Positions 28,128 through 37,675 of a stretch of 64,000 bases of DNA are shown in pieces (the stretch's first letter is position 1; each line of letters starts with the position of its first letter). Origin of the DNA: Granulicella sp. L60 (GTDB taxonomy: Bacteria; Acidobacteriota; Terriglobia; Terriglobales; Acidobacteriaceae); NCBI RefSeq assembly GCF_009765825.1, contig NZ_LMUR01000018.1, forward strand, positions 434,135 through 498,134, in the 5' to 3' direction. The translations under genes were made by a program, and so were the position numbers. Under the pieces are notes generated by a model. That model saw nothing but the letters and a program-made list of their open reading frames with translations. It was not told the DNA's origin and made no database searches.

Positions 28128-28859
28128 ATGACCGCAACCAACCGCAGCTTCAAATATCTCGACGCACTCACCACTGCCTTCGTCGTCATCCTTCTCGTCT
28201 CCAACCTCATCGCCCAGAAGGTCTGCCTCATCGGCCCCTTCGGCACCGGTCGCTGGTCCCTCGGCCCCTTCGCGGTCAGTGGAGCCGTACTGCTCTTTCC
28301 CGTCACCTACATCTTTGGAGACGTCTTCACCGAGGTCTATGGCTTCGCCGCCTCCCGTCGAGCCATCTGGCTCGGCTTCTTCGGCACGTCGCTCCTCTAT
28401 GTCATCGCATCCATCGTCATCGCGCTCCCATCCGCCCCCGGCTGGCGCAACCAGCAGGCCTTCGCCACCGTCTTCGGCTTCATCCCCCGCATCCTCACCG
28501 CCAGTCTCATCGCCTTCTGGGCAGGCGAGTTCGCCAACTCCTACACCATGGCTCGCCTCAAGCTCCTCACCAACGGCCGCAAGCTCTGGACGCGAACCAT
28601 CGGCTCCACCGTCGTCGGTCAGGCCGTCGACACCGTCCTGGTCATCACCCTCACCTTCGGCGGCATCTACCCCGTCCGTACCCTGGTCAACATCATCCTC
28701 ACCGGATACGCCCTCAAGGTCGGCTACGAGGTCCTCGCCACCCCCCTCACCTATCTGGTTATCCACTGGCTCAAACAAGCCGAGAACGCCGACGCCTTCG
28801 ACCGCCACGAGAGCTTCAACCCCTTCTCCTTTGCCTCAAAAAACAGCCTCGACGCCTGA
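28128..28859 (+). CDS. yhhQ: Queuosine precursor transporter, YhhQ family
   Basis: 243 aa with about six membrane segments. Family landmarks are LVSNLIAQKV in TM1, FPVTYIFGDVFTEVYGFAASRRAIW after TM2, the segment WAGEFANSYTMARLK, and TRTIGSTVVGQAVDTVLVI followed by KVGYEVLATPLTYLVI. It imports queuine or preQ bases for queuosine modification of GUN-anticodon tRNAs. No queuosine synthesis genes are in the window, fitting a salvage role. It diverges from tRNA-Glu(CTC), which is not a queuosine substrate, so the proximity is probably chance. No preQ1 riboswitch could be recognised upstream. Confidence 0.9.
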   Translation: MTATNRSFKYLDALTTAFVVILLVSNLIAQKVCLIGPFGTGRWSLGPFAVSGAVLLFPVTYIFGDVFTEVYGFAASRRAIWLGFFGTSLLYVIASIVIALPSAPGWRNQQAFATVFGFIPRILTASLIAFWAGEFANSYTMARLKLLTNGRKLWTRTIGSTVVGQAVDTVLVITLTFGGIYPVRTLVNIILTGYALKVGYEVLATPLTYLVIHWLKQAENADAFDRHESFNPFSFASKNSLDA

Positions 28860-28908
28860 TCCGGCCAGAAAATCGGAACCAGCGTCCCCGGCAGGGCGTA
28901 CATTAATG

Positions 28909-28936
28909 AACCGGATGACCGATCTGGTTTTCTTTC
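28909..28936 (+). terminator. Intrinsic terminator after yhhQ
   Basis: AACCGGAT (28909-28916) pairs with ATCTGGTT (28922-28929, one G-U) over a five-base loop, followed by TTCTTTC. It sits 50 bases downstream of the yhhQ stop. Confidence 0.55.
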
Positions 28937-29102
28937 ACCTGAATTTACGAACCCTTACGTCTAACTGCTTCATCTAAAATGGAAATCTAAGCCGTATCCT
29001 CGTAACACATTCCTGCGGAGAGTCTTGTGCTCGTCCGCGACTGTCAGTTTTCACCCGGCAGAAGCGTTGAAGCACTATCTGTAGTTTTGAAGGAGAAGCA
29101 CT

Positions 29103-30194
29103 TTGTCCGAGATCGTAAAAACACGCCGCACTCTCTCCTCACTTGTCGTCGCGGTCGCCTGCGCTGTCTCAGGTTGCAAATCCGCCCCTCCTCCGCAGCC
29201 TCCCCCGCAGGCGATGCCTGTGCAGGTCTCCTCCATCACGCTCTCGCCCGTCGCCAACGCCGACACCTACGTCGCCACCATCAAGAGCCGCCGCTCCTCC
29301 ACCATGCAGCCGCAGGTCGACGGAAATATCGTCAAGATCTACGCCCACGCCGGTCAGGCGGTCAAAGCAGGAGAGGTGCTCATGCGCATCGATCCGCTCA
29401 AGCAGGTCGCCACGGTCGTCTCCCAGCAGGGAACTCAGGCACAGAAGAAGGCTGTCTACGACTACTCCAGGATCGAAGAGGAGCGCCAGCGCAAGCTCTT
29501 TGAGGCCGGTGTCGTCTCGCGTGATGCCTACGATCAGGCCACCCAGGCCTACCAGAACGCCAAGGGCGACTACGAGTCCAACGTCGCCCTCACCGACACC
29601 CAGAAGCAGCAGCTCGCCTACTACGACATCCGCGCTCCCTTCGCCGGCGTCGTCGGCGATATCCCCGTTCACCTCGGCGACTACGTCTCTCCCACCACCG
29701 TCCTCACCACCGTCGACGAAAACGCCGACCTCCAGGCCTACATCTACGTCCCCACCGAGCGCGCCTCCCAGATCCGCACCGGCCTTCCCGTGGAGATCGT
29801 CGACACCGCAGGAAACGTCCTCGCCAAGTCCACCGTCAACTTCCTCTCCCCGCAGGTAGACAACGGTCTGCAGAGCATCCTCGCCAAGGCGGATATTCCA
29901 CACGCCACCGAACGCCTGCGTAACCAGCAGCTCGTCAAGGCTCGCATCACCTGGAGCACCTCACCTGCGCCCACCGTTCCGGTCCTTGCCGTCAGCCTCA
30001 TCGGCGGCCAGTCCTTCGTCTACGTCGCCACACCCAAGGGAGACGGATACGTCGCCCATCAGGTCGCGGTCAATCTCGGCGAGACCGTAGGCAACAACTA
30101 CCCGGTCCTTGGCGGTCTCAAGCCCGGCGACAAAGTCATCCTCTCCGGCCTGCAGTTTCTGCAGGAAGGTGCGCCCGTCAAGCCACTCGGCTAA
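29103..30194 (+). CDS. RND efflux periplasmic adaptor lipoprotein (AcrA/MexA family)
   Basis: 363 aa from a TTG at 29103, supported by GGAG seven bases upstream and by the resulting lipoprotein signal ending AVSGC at Cys25 or so. A proline-rich linker follows (PPPQPPPQAMP). The lipoyl domain has MQPQVDGNIVKIYAHAGQAVKAGE, then a coiled-coil hairpin (~95-165), the second lipoyl half YYDIRAPFAGVVGDIPVHLGDYV and a beta-barrel. The C-terminal membrane-proximal domain ends LGGLKPGDKVILSGLQFL. It bridges the inner-membrane pump encoded next to an outer-membrane channel; no TolC-like gene is in view. Confidence 0.92.
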   Translation: MSEIVKTRRTLSSLVVAVACAVSGCKSAPPPQPPPQAMPVQVSSITLSPVANADTYVATIKSRRSSTMQPQVDGNIVKIYAHAGQAVKAGEVLMRIDPLKQVATVVSQQGTQAQKKAVYDYSRIEEERQRKLFEAGVVSRDAYDQATQAYQNAKGDYESNVALTDTQKQQLAYYDIRAPFAGVVGDIPVHLGDYVSPTTVLTTVDENADLQAYIYVPTERASQIRTGLPVEIVDTAGNVLAKSTVNFLSPQVDNGLQSILAKADIPHATERLRNQQLVKARITWSTSPAPTVPVLAVSLIGGQSFVYVATPKGDGYVAHQVAVNLGETVGNNYPVLGGLKPGDKVILSGLQFLQEGAPVKPLG

Positions 30195-30286
30195 GCAACA
30201 GATGTTCGTCTTACTGCGAAGCCGGCCTCAGGTTCGCACTCTTATTCGCTCCACCCCCGGGCCTACGGTCCGGCCAGAGGTAGCCC

Positions 30287-33200
30287 TTGTTTGTAGATTT
30301 TTTTATCCGTCGCCCGATCTTCGCAACCGTATGCGCCCTGCTTATCGTGCTTGCCGGTGCCGTCTGCATTCCCACGCTGCCCATCTCGCTCTATCCGCAG
30401 CTCGCCCCTCCGCAGGTCGTCGTCACCAGCAACTACATCGGCGCCAACTCCAAGGACGTTGAGTCCGCCGTCACCATCATCCTCGAACAGTCCATCAACG
30501 GCGTCGAGGGTATGCGTTACATGAGCTCGACCAGCTCCAACGACGGCACCTCGGCCATCACCGTCACCTTTGACACCGGCTACGACCTCAACATCGCCGC
30601 CGTCGACGTGCAGAACCGCGTCGCCTCCGTCCAGGGCCGTCTCCCCGCCACCGTCAACAACACCGGCATCAGCATCACCAAGGCCAACTCCAACTTCGTC
30701 CTCGCCGCCGGCTTTATCTCTCCCGACAAATCCCTCTCGCAGGACTTCATCTCCAACTACATCGACGTCTACATCAGCGACGCGCTCAAACGCGTACCCG
30801 GCGTCGGTGCCGTCGTCATCTTCGGCGAACGCAAGTACGCCATGCGTCTCTGGCTCGATCCCAACCGCCTCGCCGCCCGCGGCCTCACCGCCCTCGACGT
30901 CACCAACGCCCTCGCCGAACAGAACGTCGAAGTCCCCGCCGGACAGCTCGGTCAGCAGCCCGCCGATCGCAGCCAGACCTTCCAGATGGCCGTGCGCGTC
31001 GTTGGCCGCTTCAACGACCCCAAGCAGTTTGAAAACATCGTCATCAAAAACAGCAGTACCGCTGGCGGACTCGTTCTCCTCAAAGATATCGGCCGCGCCG
31101 AACTCGGTGCCGAAAGCTACGACACCGACCTGAAGTTCCAGGGAACCGACTTCGCCGGTGGAGAGGCCGTCGGCGTTGGTGTCCAGCAGCTCTCCAACGC
31201 CAACGCCCTCGACGTCGACAAACGCTGCCGCGCCGTCCTCGCCGAGCTCGAAAAGAATTACCCGCCCGGACTCAAAGGCATCATCGCCGTCGACACCACC
31301 CTCGTCATCGGCGAGTCCGTCAAAGAGGTCGTTCAGACCATCGGCGAAGCCATCATCATCGTCATCATCGTCATCTTCCTCTTCCTGCAGGACTGGCGCG
31401 CCACCATCATCCCCGCCGTAACCATCCCGGTCTCCCTCATCGGAACCTTCGCCTTCATCAAGATCTTCGGCTTCTCCATTAACTCGCTCACCCTCTTCGG
31501 CATCACCCTCGCCACAGGACTCGTCGTGGACGACGCCATCGTCGTCATCGAAAACGTCCAGCGCCACCTCTCCGGCCATGCACTCCTGCCGGAAGGCAGC
31601 TCCTCCAAGAGCGACCACGCCGTCTCCACCACCAAAGGCGCGGGCACCGAGATGGAGGCCGTCACCTCCGACCCCCACACCGCCACCAGCGTCGCCATGG
31701 CCGAGGTCACCTCCGCCGTCATCGCGACCTCGCTCGTTCTCATCTCCGTATTTATCCCGGTCAGCTTCTTCCCCGGCACCACCGGCATCCTCTACAAACA
31801 GTTCTCGCTCACCATCGCCTTCTCCATCGCGATCTCCGCCTTCAACGCCCTCACCCTGTCTCCCGCTCTCGCCGCCATCCTCCTTCGCACCGAGACCAAA
31901 CACACCGGCCTGCTCGGCATGATCCTCAACCCCATTGAGACCTTCATCCAATGGATCATCCGCATCTACGCCCGCATGGTCACCTTCGTCGTCCGCATTC
32001 GCTACGTCGTCCTGCTGTTCTTCGCCGGCTCTCTCGCCGCCACGGCGTACATGTACAACCACGTCCCCACGGCCTTCATCCCGCAGGAAGACCAGTCTTA
32101 CTTCCTCATCATCATTCAGACCCCGCCCGGCGCCTCGCTCAGCTACACCTCCGACTTCGCCGACAAGGTCTCCGCCTTCGTCCGAAAAAATGACGGCGTC
32201 TTCGGCACCTTCTCCGTCATGGGCTTCTCGCTCTCCGGCGGTAGCTCGCCAAACTCCGGCCTCATCTTCGCCCCGCTCAAACCCATCGATGAGCGCACCA
32301 AGATGGGCGCCAACTTCAGCGCCAAGGCCATCGTCGCCGACGTCGGTCCCAAGCTCTTCGGCATCCCCGGAGGCATCGCCTTCGCCGCCGAGCCCCCCGC
32401 CATCGCCGGCATCGGCACCGTCGGCGGCTTCCAGTTCATCCTCCAGGACGGCGGACGCAACACCTTCTCCGACATCGACCGCATCGCCCACACCATCGTC
32501 GGCCAGTCCCGCGCCCCCGGCTCCGGACTCACCGGCATGAACACCACCTTCACCGCCAACGATCCTCAGCTTCTCGTCACCATCAACCGCGAGAAGGCAA
32601 AGACCATGGGCGTCCCCTTCACCCAGATCTCTGCCGCCCTCGGCACCTTCATGGGTTCCAGTTACGTCAACGACTTCGACTTCAACAATCGCTCCTACCG
32701 CGTCTACGTCCAGGCCGACGCACCCTTCCGCCGCAACGCGCAGGACCTGCGTCAGTACTACGTCGCCTCCACCACCGGCCAGATGATCCCGCTCGACAAC
32801 CTCGTCAGCATCACCGAGACCTCCGGCCCCCAGGTCATCAACCACTACAACCTCTTCCGCTCGGCTGAGATCGACGGCTCGCCCGCACCCGGCCTCAGCT
32901 CCGGTCAGGGCCTCGACGCCATGGTCAAGCTCTTCGAGAAGAACAAGCTCCAGGGCATGACCTACTCCTGGACCGGTCTCGCACTCGAAGAAGTCGAGTC
33001 CGCCGGCAAAGCCATCATCATCTTCGGCCTCGGCCTTCTCGTCGTGTATCTCACCCTCTCGGCCCAGTACGAAAGCTTCGCGCTTCCGTTCATCATCCTG
33101 CTCGCCGTCCCCACCGCCGTCCTCGGAGCCCTCTCGCTCGTCGCCCTCCGCGGCCTCGACGACGACGTCTACGTTCAAATCGGTCTGGTCATGCTCATCG

Positions 33201-33565
33201 GCCTCTCCGCCAAAAACTCCATCCTTATCGTTGAGTTCGCCGAGCAGCTCATCGGCCAGGGCAAGTCCATCATCGACTCCGCCATCGAGGCTGCCGAGCT
33301 TCGTCTCCGTCCCATCCTCATGACCTCGATCGCCTTCATCCTCGGCGTCGGGCCTCTCTACTTCGCCACCGGCGCCGGAGCCTACGGACGCCACTCCGTC
33401 GGAACCGCCATCATCGGCGGCATGGTTCTCTCCACCGCCCTCAACCTCTTCTTCATCCCTGTCCTCTACGTGATCCTGAAGACCATCCTCGTACGCTTCT
33501 CCGGAGGAGTCGCAGCCCCGTCCCGTCCGATCGAGAAGACCCTCCCGCCCGAGGCCGCACACTAA
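30287..33565 (+). CDS. HAE1-family RND multidrug efflux pump
   Basis: 1092 aa from a TTG at 30287 (AGAGG upstream). The start MFVDFFIRRPIFATVCALLIVLAG is the classic AcrB/MexB N-terminus and PTLPISLYPQLAPPQVVV follows. TM4 carries GLVVDDAIVVIENV with the two relay Asp residues; the interdomain and second-half motifs (PTAFIPQEDQSYFLI, then LSAQYESFALPFIILLAVPTAVLGA) are in place. There is an insertion of ~35 residues after the TM4 motif (HALLPEGSSSKSDHAVSTTKGAG) compared with usual AcrB. It exports hydrophobic drugs or metabolites by proton antiport. A near-full-length open frame on the opposite strand is a codon-bias shadow. Confidence 0.93.
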   Translation: MFVDFFIRRPIFATVCALLIVLAGAVCIPTLPISLYPQLAPPQVVVTSNYIGANSKDVESAVTIILEQSINGVEGMRYMSSTSSNDGTSAITVTFDTGYDLNIAAVDVQNRVASVQGRLPATVNNTGISITKANSNFVLAAGFISPDKSLSQDFISNYIDVYISDALKRVPGVGAVVIFGERKYAMRLWLDPNRLAARGLTALDVTNALAEQNVEVPAGQLGQQPADRSQTFQMAVRVVGRFNDPKQFENIVIKNSSTAGGLVLLKDIGRAELGAESYDTDLKFQGTDFAGGEAVGVGVQQLSNANALDVDKRCRAVLAELEKNYPPGLKGIIAVDTTLVIGESVKEVVQTIGEAIIIVIIVIFLFLQDWRATIIPAVTIPVSLIGTFAFIKIFGFSINSLTLFGITLATGLVVDDAIVVIENVQRHLSGHALLPEGSSSKSDHAVSTTKGAGTEMEAVTSDPHTATSVAMAEVTSAVIATSLVLISVFIPVSFFPGTTGILYKQFSLTIAFSIAISAFNALTLSPALAAILLRTETKHTGLLGMILNPIETFIQWIIRIYARMVTFVVRIRYVVLLFFAGSLAATAYMYNHVPTAFIPQEDQSYFLIIIQTPPGASLSYTSDFADKVSAFVRKNDGVFGTFSVMGFSLSGGSSPNSGLIFAPLKPIDERTKMGANFSAKAIVADVGPKLFGIPGGIAFAAEPPAIAGIGTVGGFQFILQDGGRNTFSDIDRIAHTIVGQSRAPGSGLTGMNTTFTANDPQLLVTINREKAKTMGVPFTQISAALGTFMGSSYVNDFDFNNRSYRVYVQADAPFRRNAQDLRQYYVASTTGQMIPLDNLVSITETSGPQVINHYNLFRSAEIDGSPAPGLSSGQGLDAMVKLFEKNKLQGMTYSWTGLALEEVESAGKAIIIFGLGLLVVYLTLSAQYESFALPFIILLAVPTAVLGALSLVALRGLDDDVYVQIGLVMLIGLSAKNSILIVEFAEQLIGQGKSIIDSAIEAAELRLRPILMTSIAFILGVGPLYFATGAGAYGRHSVGTAIIGGMVLSTALNLFFIPVLYVILKTILVRFSGGVAAPSRPIEKTLPPEAAH

Positions 33566-33580
33566 ACCTCATTCAACCAA

Positions 33581-33615
33581 CCGGCGATAGCAGTTCACCG
33601 CTATCGCCGGTTTTT
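33581..33615 (+). terminator. Strong intrinsic terminator after the RND pump
   Basis: A perfect 11-base stem, CCGGCGATAGC (33581-33591) with GCTATCGCCGG (33600-33610), has an eight-base loop and is followed by TTTTTC. It begins 16 bases after the stop of the efflux pump gene. Confidence 0.92.
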
Positions 33616-33655
33616 CTCGTCCGTCATCCCTCAATCCTCTACCGTTGCCTGCCCC

Positions 33656-33695
33656 TTTGTTTGTCACTCCGCAGCGAAGCGGAGGAATCTGCTGT
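33656..33695. repeat. Short dispersed intergenic repeat (TTTGTTTGTCAnTCCGCAGCG type)
   Basis: TTTGTTTGTCACTCCGCAGC continues into GAAGCGGAGGAATCTGCTGT. A second copy at 61294-61335 shares TTTGTTTGTCA and TCCGCAGCG and ends GGGAATCCGCTGTTCG. CTCCGC/GCGGAG forms a small hairpin. A REP-like element is the likely explanation. Confidence 0.6.
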
Positions 33696-33741
33696 CCTCG
33701 AATCCCACTTACGCTAATCCGCCGCCAAGCTATCATTCCCC

Positions 33742-35025
33742 ATGGCACCCCAAAGCTGGCTTCCCGAAGCCAACCTCCCCACCGCAGACTTCCCCCTGAC
33801 CCACCTCCCCTACGGAGCCGTCGAAGTCCACGGCCAGCAGCATCTCTGCGTAGCCATCGGCACCCACCTCCTCGACCTCTACGCCCTCGCCGAAGCCAAT
33901 CTCCTCCCCACCCATCTCCATCCCGCCTGCCAATCCCCAACCCTCAACGCCCTCCTCACCCAGGGCCATCAAGCCTGGACCCACCTCCGCCAGACCCTCA
34001 CCACCCTCCTCGCAGCCGATGCACCCCACCGCACCCTCACCGAAGCCGCCCTTCACTCCATCGCCGGAGCCACCCTCCTCAAACCCATCGACATCCCCAA
34101 CTACACCGACTTCTACGCCTCCATCCACCACGCCACCCGCGTCGGCCTTCTCTTCCGCCCCGACCAGCCCCTGCTCCCCAACTACAAACACATCCCCATC
34201 GGCTATCACGGCCGCGCCTCCTCCATCGCCGTCAGCGGAACCCCAGTCATTCGCCCCACCGGCCAGACCCGCCCGTCAACTCCATCGGACCAACCATCCT
34301 TCATACCCACCAACGCCCTGGACTACGAACTCGAACTAGCACTCTACATCGGCCAATCCAATCCCCAGGGCACACCCATCCCCATCGAACAGGCCCCCCA
34401 CTACATCTTCGGCATCAGCCTCCTCAACGACTGGTCAGCCCGCGACCTTCAGTCCTGGGAGTACCAACCCCTCGGCCCCTTCCTCGCCAAAAACTTCGCC
34501 ACCACTATCTCCCCCTGGATCACCCCCCTCGCCGCCCTCGAACCCTTCCGTGCCTCCGCCACACCCCGCCCATCCGACGACCCAAAACTCCTCCCATACC
34601 TCCACTCCAAAGCCGACCAGACCCACGGCGCCTTGAATTTAAAACTTGAAGTATTTCTTTCAACCCAAACCATGCGCGACAACAAGCTGCCACCATTCCA
34701 GCTCAGCCAGTCCAACCCCAAAGATCTCTACTGGACCCCAGCCCAACTGGTCACCCATCACACAAGCAACGGCTGTAACCTCCAGATCGGAGACATCCTC
34801 GCCACCGGAACCATCTCCGGCCCCTCTGACGCCTCAGCCGGCTGCCTCCTCGAACTCACCCGCAACGGCTCCGTCCCCATCACCCTCCCCACCGGCGAAT
34901 CCCGAACCTTCCTCCTCGACGGTGACGAGATCATCCTCCGCGCCCACTGCGACGCCCCCGGCCACCCCCGCATCGGCCTCGGCGAATGCCGCGCCACCAT
35001 CCTCCCCGCCCGCTCATCTCTCTAA
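33742..35025 (+). CDS. fahA: Fumarylacetoacetase
   Basis: 427 aa, full length for the enzyme. It hydrolyses 4-fumarylacetoacetate to fumarate and acetoacetate, the last step of tyrosine/homogentisate degradation. The N-terminal SH3-like domain includes LTHLPYGAVE. The catalytic domain shows NYTDFYASIHHATRVG (Asp metal ligand and His general base), YHGRASSIAVSG, LDYELELALYIG (Glu ligands), then SLLNDWSARDLQSWEYQPLGPF and FAKNFATTISPWI. It precedes hppD, another tyrosine-pathway gene, on the same strand with a 419-base gap. Codon use is extreme for C at third positions. Confidence 0.95.
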   Translation: MAPQSWLPEANLPTADFPLTHLPYGAVEVHGQQHLCVAIGTHLLDLYALAEANLLPTHLHPACQSPTLNALLTQGHQAWTHLRQTLTTLLAADAPHRTLTEAALHSIAGATLLKPIDIPNYTDFYASIHHATRVGLLFRPDQPLLPNYKHIPIGYHGRASSIAVSGTPVIRPTGQTRPSTPSDQPSFIPTNALDYELELALYIGQSNPQGTPIPIEQAPHYIFGISLLNDWSARDLQSWEYQPLGPFLAKNFATTISPWITPLAALEPFRASATPRPSDDPKLLPYLHSKADQTHGALNLKLEVFLSTQTMRDNKLPPFQLSQSNPKDLYWTPAQLVTHHTSNGCNLQIGDILATGTISGPSDASAGCLLELTRNGSVPITLPTGESRTFLLDGDEIILRAHCDAPGHPRIGLGECRATILPARSSL

Positions 35026-35444
35026 GCCATATAGATCAAAATTGAATCAAAGCACGCGTCGTAAATTCACGACATCGCCGAACGGCGTCGGCTAAATCTT
35101 CAAATAAAGTATCGAGCATGCCTCAGAAACCGGGCAAAATCAGCATGTCAAGCGGCAAACTCACCTAAGTCCATCAAACTAAACCGCATCCACGTTGCCG
35201 ATCAGTTATGCCCAAACCGTTAAACTGGTTATAGAGATCAAATAGTTCAGGAACTCGAGGGACCCATAGCAGTCGAAAGTTGTTCGCCGTAACAGTCAAC
35301 GTGCAAGTAGAAGTCCAGACCTAAAGTATCTGAATCGAAGACTTTGCGCCAAATCAGGGGGAGTGGGGGAGGGGTGGGCCTAGCCAACTCCATGCCATCG
35401 GCATATCCTCATCCCTGCATCGAACTGAACTGGAGAAACTTGCC
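35026..35444. other. Intergenic region between fahA and hppD
   Basis: 419 bases with no protein gene. Small inverted repeats occur at 35058-35073 (GTCGT-AAATTC-ACGAC) and just after it (GCCGAACGGC). AT-rich stretches such as GGTTATAGAGATCAAAT near 35230 could include a promoter for hppD. GGAGAAA precedes the hppD ATG. Confidence 0.4.
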
Positions 35445-36575
35445 ATGGCTACATCGACTCTCGCTCACAACGCACCAACGACGACCGAAGACTTCCTCCC
35501 GCTCAAGGGAACCGACCACGTCGAGTTCTACGTCGGCAACGCCCGCCAGTCCGCCTACTTCTATCGCGCAGCCTTCGGCATGTCCCTCGTCGCCTACGCC
35601 GGCCCCGAGACCGGTCAGCGCGACCGTGCCAGCTACGTCCTCCAGCAGGGCAAGGTGCGCTTCGTCCTCACCACCGCCCTCCGCTCCGACTCTGAAATCT
35701 CCCGCCACGTCGAAAAGCACGGTGACGGCGTCCACGCCATCGCCCTCTGGGTCGACGACGCCACCCAAGCCTGGAAAGAGACCACCAGCCGCGGTGCCAC
35801 CAGCGTTCAGCCACCCACCGAAGTCTCCGACACCCACGGCCGCGTCACCACCTCCAGCATCGCCGCCTACGGCGACACCATCCACACCTTCGTCGAACGC
35901 ACCGACTACAAAGGCGCCTTCTTCCCCAACTACAAAGCCATCCCCCACGACCCCATCGCCCGCCCCGTCGGCCTGCTTCACATCGATCACATCGTAGGCA
36001 ACGTCGGCTGGAACTCCATGAACCAGTGGGTCGACTTCTACCGCGACGTCATGGGCTTCGGCCTCTACCAGCACTTCGACGACAACGACATCTCCACCGA
36101 GTACTCCGCCCTCATGTCCAAGGTCATGGCCAACGGCAACGGATACGTCAAGTTCCCCATCAACGAGCCCGCCGAAGGCCGCCGCAAGTCCCAGATCGAG
36201 GAGTACCTCGACTTCTACGGCGGTCCCGGAGTCCAGCACATGGCCCTTGCCACCAACGACATCCTCGCCACCGTAGCCGCCATGAAGCACCAGGGCGTCG
36301 ACTTCCTCACCGTCCCCCACTCCTACTACACCGAGCTGCAGGATCGCATCGGCAAGATCGACGAGCCCATCCACGAGCTGGAAAAACTCGGTATTCTCGT
36401 CGACCGAGACAACGAAGGCTACATGCTCCAGATCTTCACCAAGCCCGTCGAAGACCGCCCCACCGTCTTCTACGAGATCATCCAGCGCAAAGGCAGCCGC
36501 AGCTTCGGCAAAGGAAACTTCAAAGCCCTCTTCGAAGCCATCGAGCGCGAACAAGAGCTCCGCGGCAACCTCTAA
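35445..36575 (+). CDS. hppD: 4-hydroxyphenylpyruvate dioxygenase
   Basis: 376 aa. The Fe(II) enzyme converts 4-hydroxyphenylpyruvate to homogentisate. It has two vicinal-oxygen-chelate halves. The metal ligands are the His of LHIDHIVGNV, the His of GVQHMALAT and the Glu of FYEIIQRKGS. The C-terminal gate helix FGKGNFKALFEAIEREQELRGNL is intact, as in active HPPDs. It pairs functionally with the fumarylacetoacetase gene just upstream; homogentisate dioxygenase and maleylacetoacetate isomerase are not in the window. A copy of the 95-bp hairpin repeat lies 28 bases after the stop. Confidence 0.96.
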   Translation: MATSTLAHNAPTTTEDFLPLKGTDHVEFYVGNARQSAYFYRAAFGMSLVAYAGPETGQRDRASYVLQQGKVRFVLTTALRSDSEISRHVEKHGDGVHAIALWVDDATQAWKETTSRGATSVQPPTEVSDTHGRVTTSSIAAYGDTIHTFVERTDYKGAFFPNYKAIPHDPIARPVGLLHIDHIVGNVGWNSMNQWVDFYRDVMGFGLYQHFDDNDISTEYSALMSKVMANGNGYVKFPINEPAEGRRKSQIEEYLDFYGGPGVQHMALATNDILATVAAMKHQGVDFLTVPHSYYTELQDRIGKIDEPIHELEKLGILVDRDNEGYMLQIFTKPVEDRPTVFYEIIQRKGSRSFGKGNFKALFEAIEREQELRGNL

Positions 36576-36603
36576 CCATCTCCCGCTGGCCGAAACCCAA
36601 GCC

Positions 36604-36698
36604 GACCAGCGGGAGGCCCCAAGAATCTGGCATCCCCACGACCGGTAAAAAAGTCACGAAGTGACCTCCCCACGAGCAGTGGACCCGTCCGGCAGGAC
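36604..36698 (+). repeat. Dispersed ~95-bp hairpin repeat, copy A
   Basis: Starts GACCAGCGGGAGG, has a variable middle, then AAGTCACGAAGTGACC, a stem CCAC-GAGCA-GTGG, and ends CCCGTCCGGCAGGAC. The same order occurs in copies B (55637-55730) and C (58531-58626). It lies 28 bases after hppD. Confidence 0.88.
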
Positions 36699-36782
36699 CG
36701 ATCTTCTAAATGTATAAATATCCGTTACAAATGAATAATCATTAGTGTTGACGCGGCTTTTGCGCTCATCCATGCTCTCCAT

Positions 36783-37670
36783 ATGAGCACGCAGCCAATC
36801 GAGATCACTAACCCGGCGATCCTCTCCACCGCATCTTCCACTCCCGCAAGCTTCCTGATGTGTCCTCCCCGGCTCTACGACGTCAACTACGTCATCAACC
36901 CCTGGATGGCCGGCAACGTCCACGCCTCCTCGCGCGAACGCGCAGCCGAGCAGTGGGAGCACCTCTACCAGGCCGTCAGCGAAGTAGCCGAAGTCCAACT
37001 CATCGACCCACAACCCGGCTCGCCCGACATGGTCTTCACCGCCAACGCCGGTCTCGAACGCAGCGGCATCGTCGCCATCAGCAGCTTCTTCCACCCCGAG
37101 CGCCAGGGCGAAGAGCCACACTTCCGCCAGTGGTTCCACAACGCCGGCTACCTCGTCATCGACACCCCGCGCTCAACGCCCTTCGAGGGCGAAGGCGACG
37201 CCCTCTTCAGCACCGACGGCACCCGTCTCTGGGTCGGCTACGGCCCCCGTACCACACCCTCCAGCCATCAGCCCCTACGAAAGATCTGGAACATCGAGGT
37301 CGCCTCGCTCCACCTCATCGATCCCCGCTTCTACCACCTCGACACCTGCTTCGCCCCGCTCGAAGGCGGCTATGCCATGTACTTTCCAAAGGCCTTCGAC
37401 CAAGCCTCGCTCGAGAAGATCGAAGACTTCTACCCAGCAGAAAAACGAATTATCGTCAGCGAAGCCGATGCCGTATGTTTCGCCTGCAATGCAATCAACG
37501 TCGACCGCACGATCATCCTCAACCAGGTCAGCAGGGAACTAAGCGCCCAGCTCGAGTCCAAAGGCTTCCATGTCGTCCAGGTCGCCCTCAGCGAGTTCCT
37601 CAAGGCCGGCGGCGCAGCCAAGTGCCTCGTCATGAAGCTGAGCCCACCACCCAGCACGCTCAGCGCCTAA
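36783..37670 (+). CDS. Arginine-deiminase-fold hydrolase (DDAH/citrullinase-like)
   Basis: 295 aa of the amidinotransferase/DDAH superfamily, which hydrolyses guanidino or ureido groups (dimethylarginine, arginine, citrulline) through a Cys-His-Asp/Glu site. Landmarks are MCPPRLYDVNYVINPWM, PGSPDMVFTANAG (substrate-binding Asp), FEGEGDALF, FYHLDTCFAPLEGGYAMYF (catalytic His) and the C-terminal GGAAKCLVMKL with nucleophile Cys281. All core residues are present. It is cytoplasmic and apparently transcribed alone. Distinguishing dimethylarginine hydrolase from citrullinase or arginine deiminase needs more than motif reading. Confidence 0.85.
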   Translation: MSTQPIEITNPAILSTASSTPASFLMCPPRLYDVNYVINPWMAGNVHASSRERAAEQWEHLYQAVSEVAEVQLIDPQPGSPDMVFTANAGLERSGIVAISSFFHPERQGEEPHFRQWFHNAGYLVIDTPRSTPFEGEGDALFSTDGTRLWVGYGPRTTPSSHQPLRKIWNIEVASLHLIDPRFYHLDTCFAPLEGGYAMYFPKAFDQASLEKIEDFYPAEKRIIVSEADAVCFACNAINVDRTIILNQVSRELSAQLESKGFHVVQVALSEFLKAGGAAKCLVMKLSPPPSTLSA

Positions 37671-37675
37671 AACAC

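Noticed and set aside
30263-33562. A 1099-codon open frame on the minus strand opposite the RND pump
   Set aside because: Asp/Glu/Gly-rich low-complexity translation created by the C-ending codon bias of the real gene; no domain, and it runs antisense over a complete pump gene.
35409-36554. A 381-codon minus-strand frame opposite hppD
   Set aside because: Same codon-bias shadow; Val/Gly/Asp-rich without motifs, while the plus strand encodes intact HPPD.
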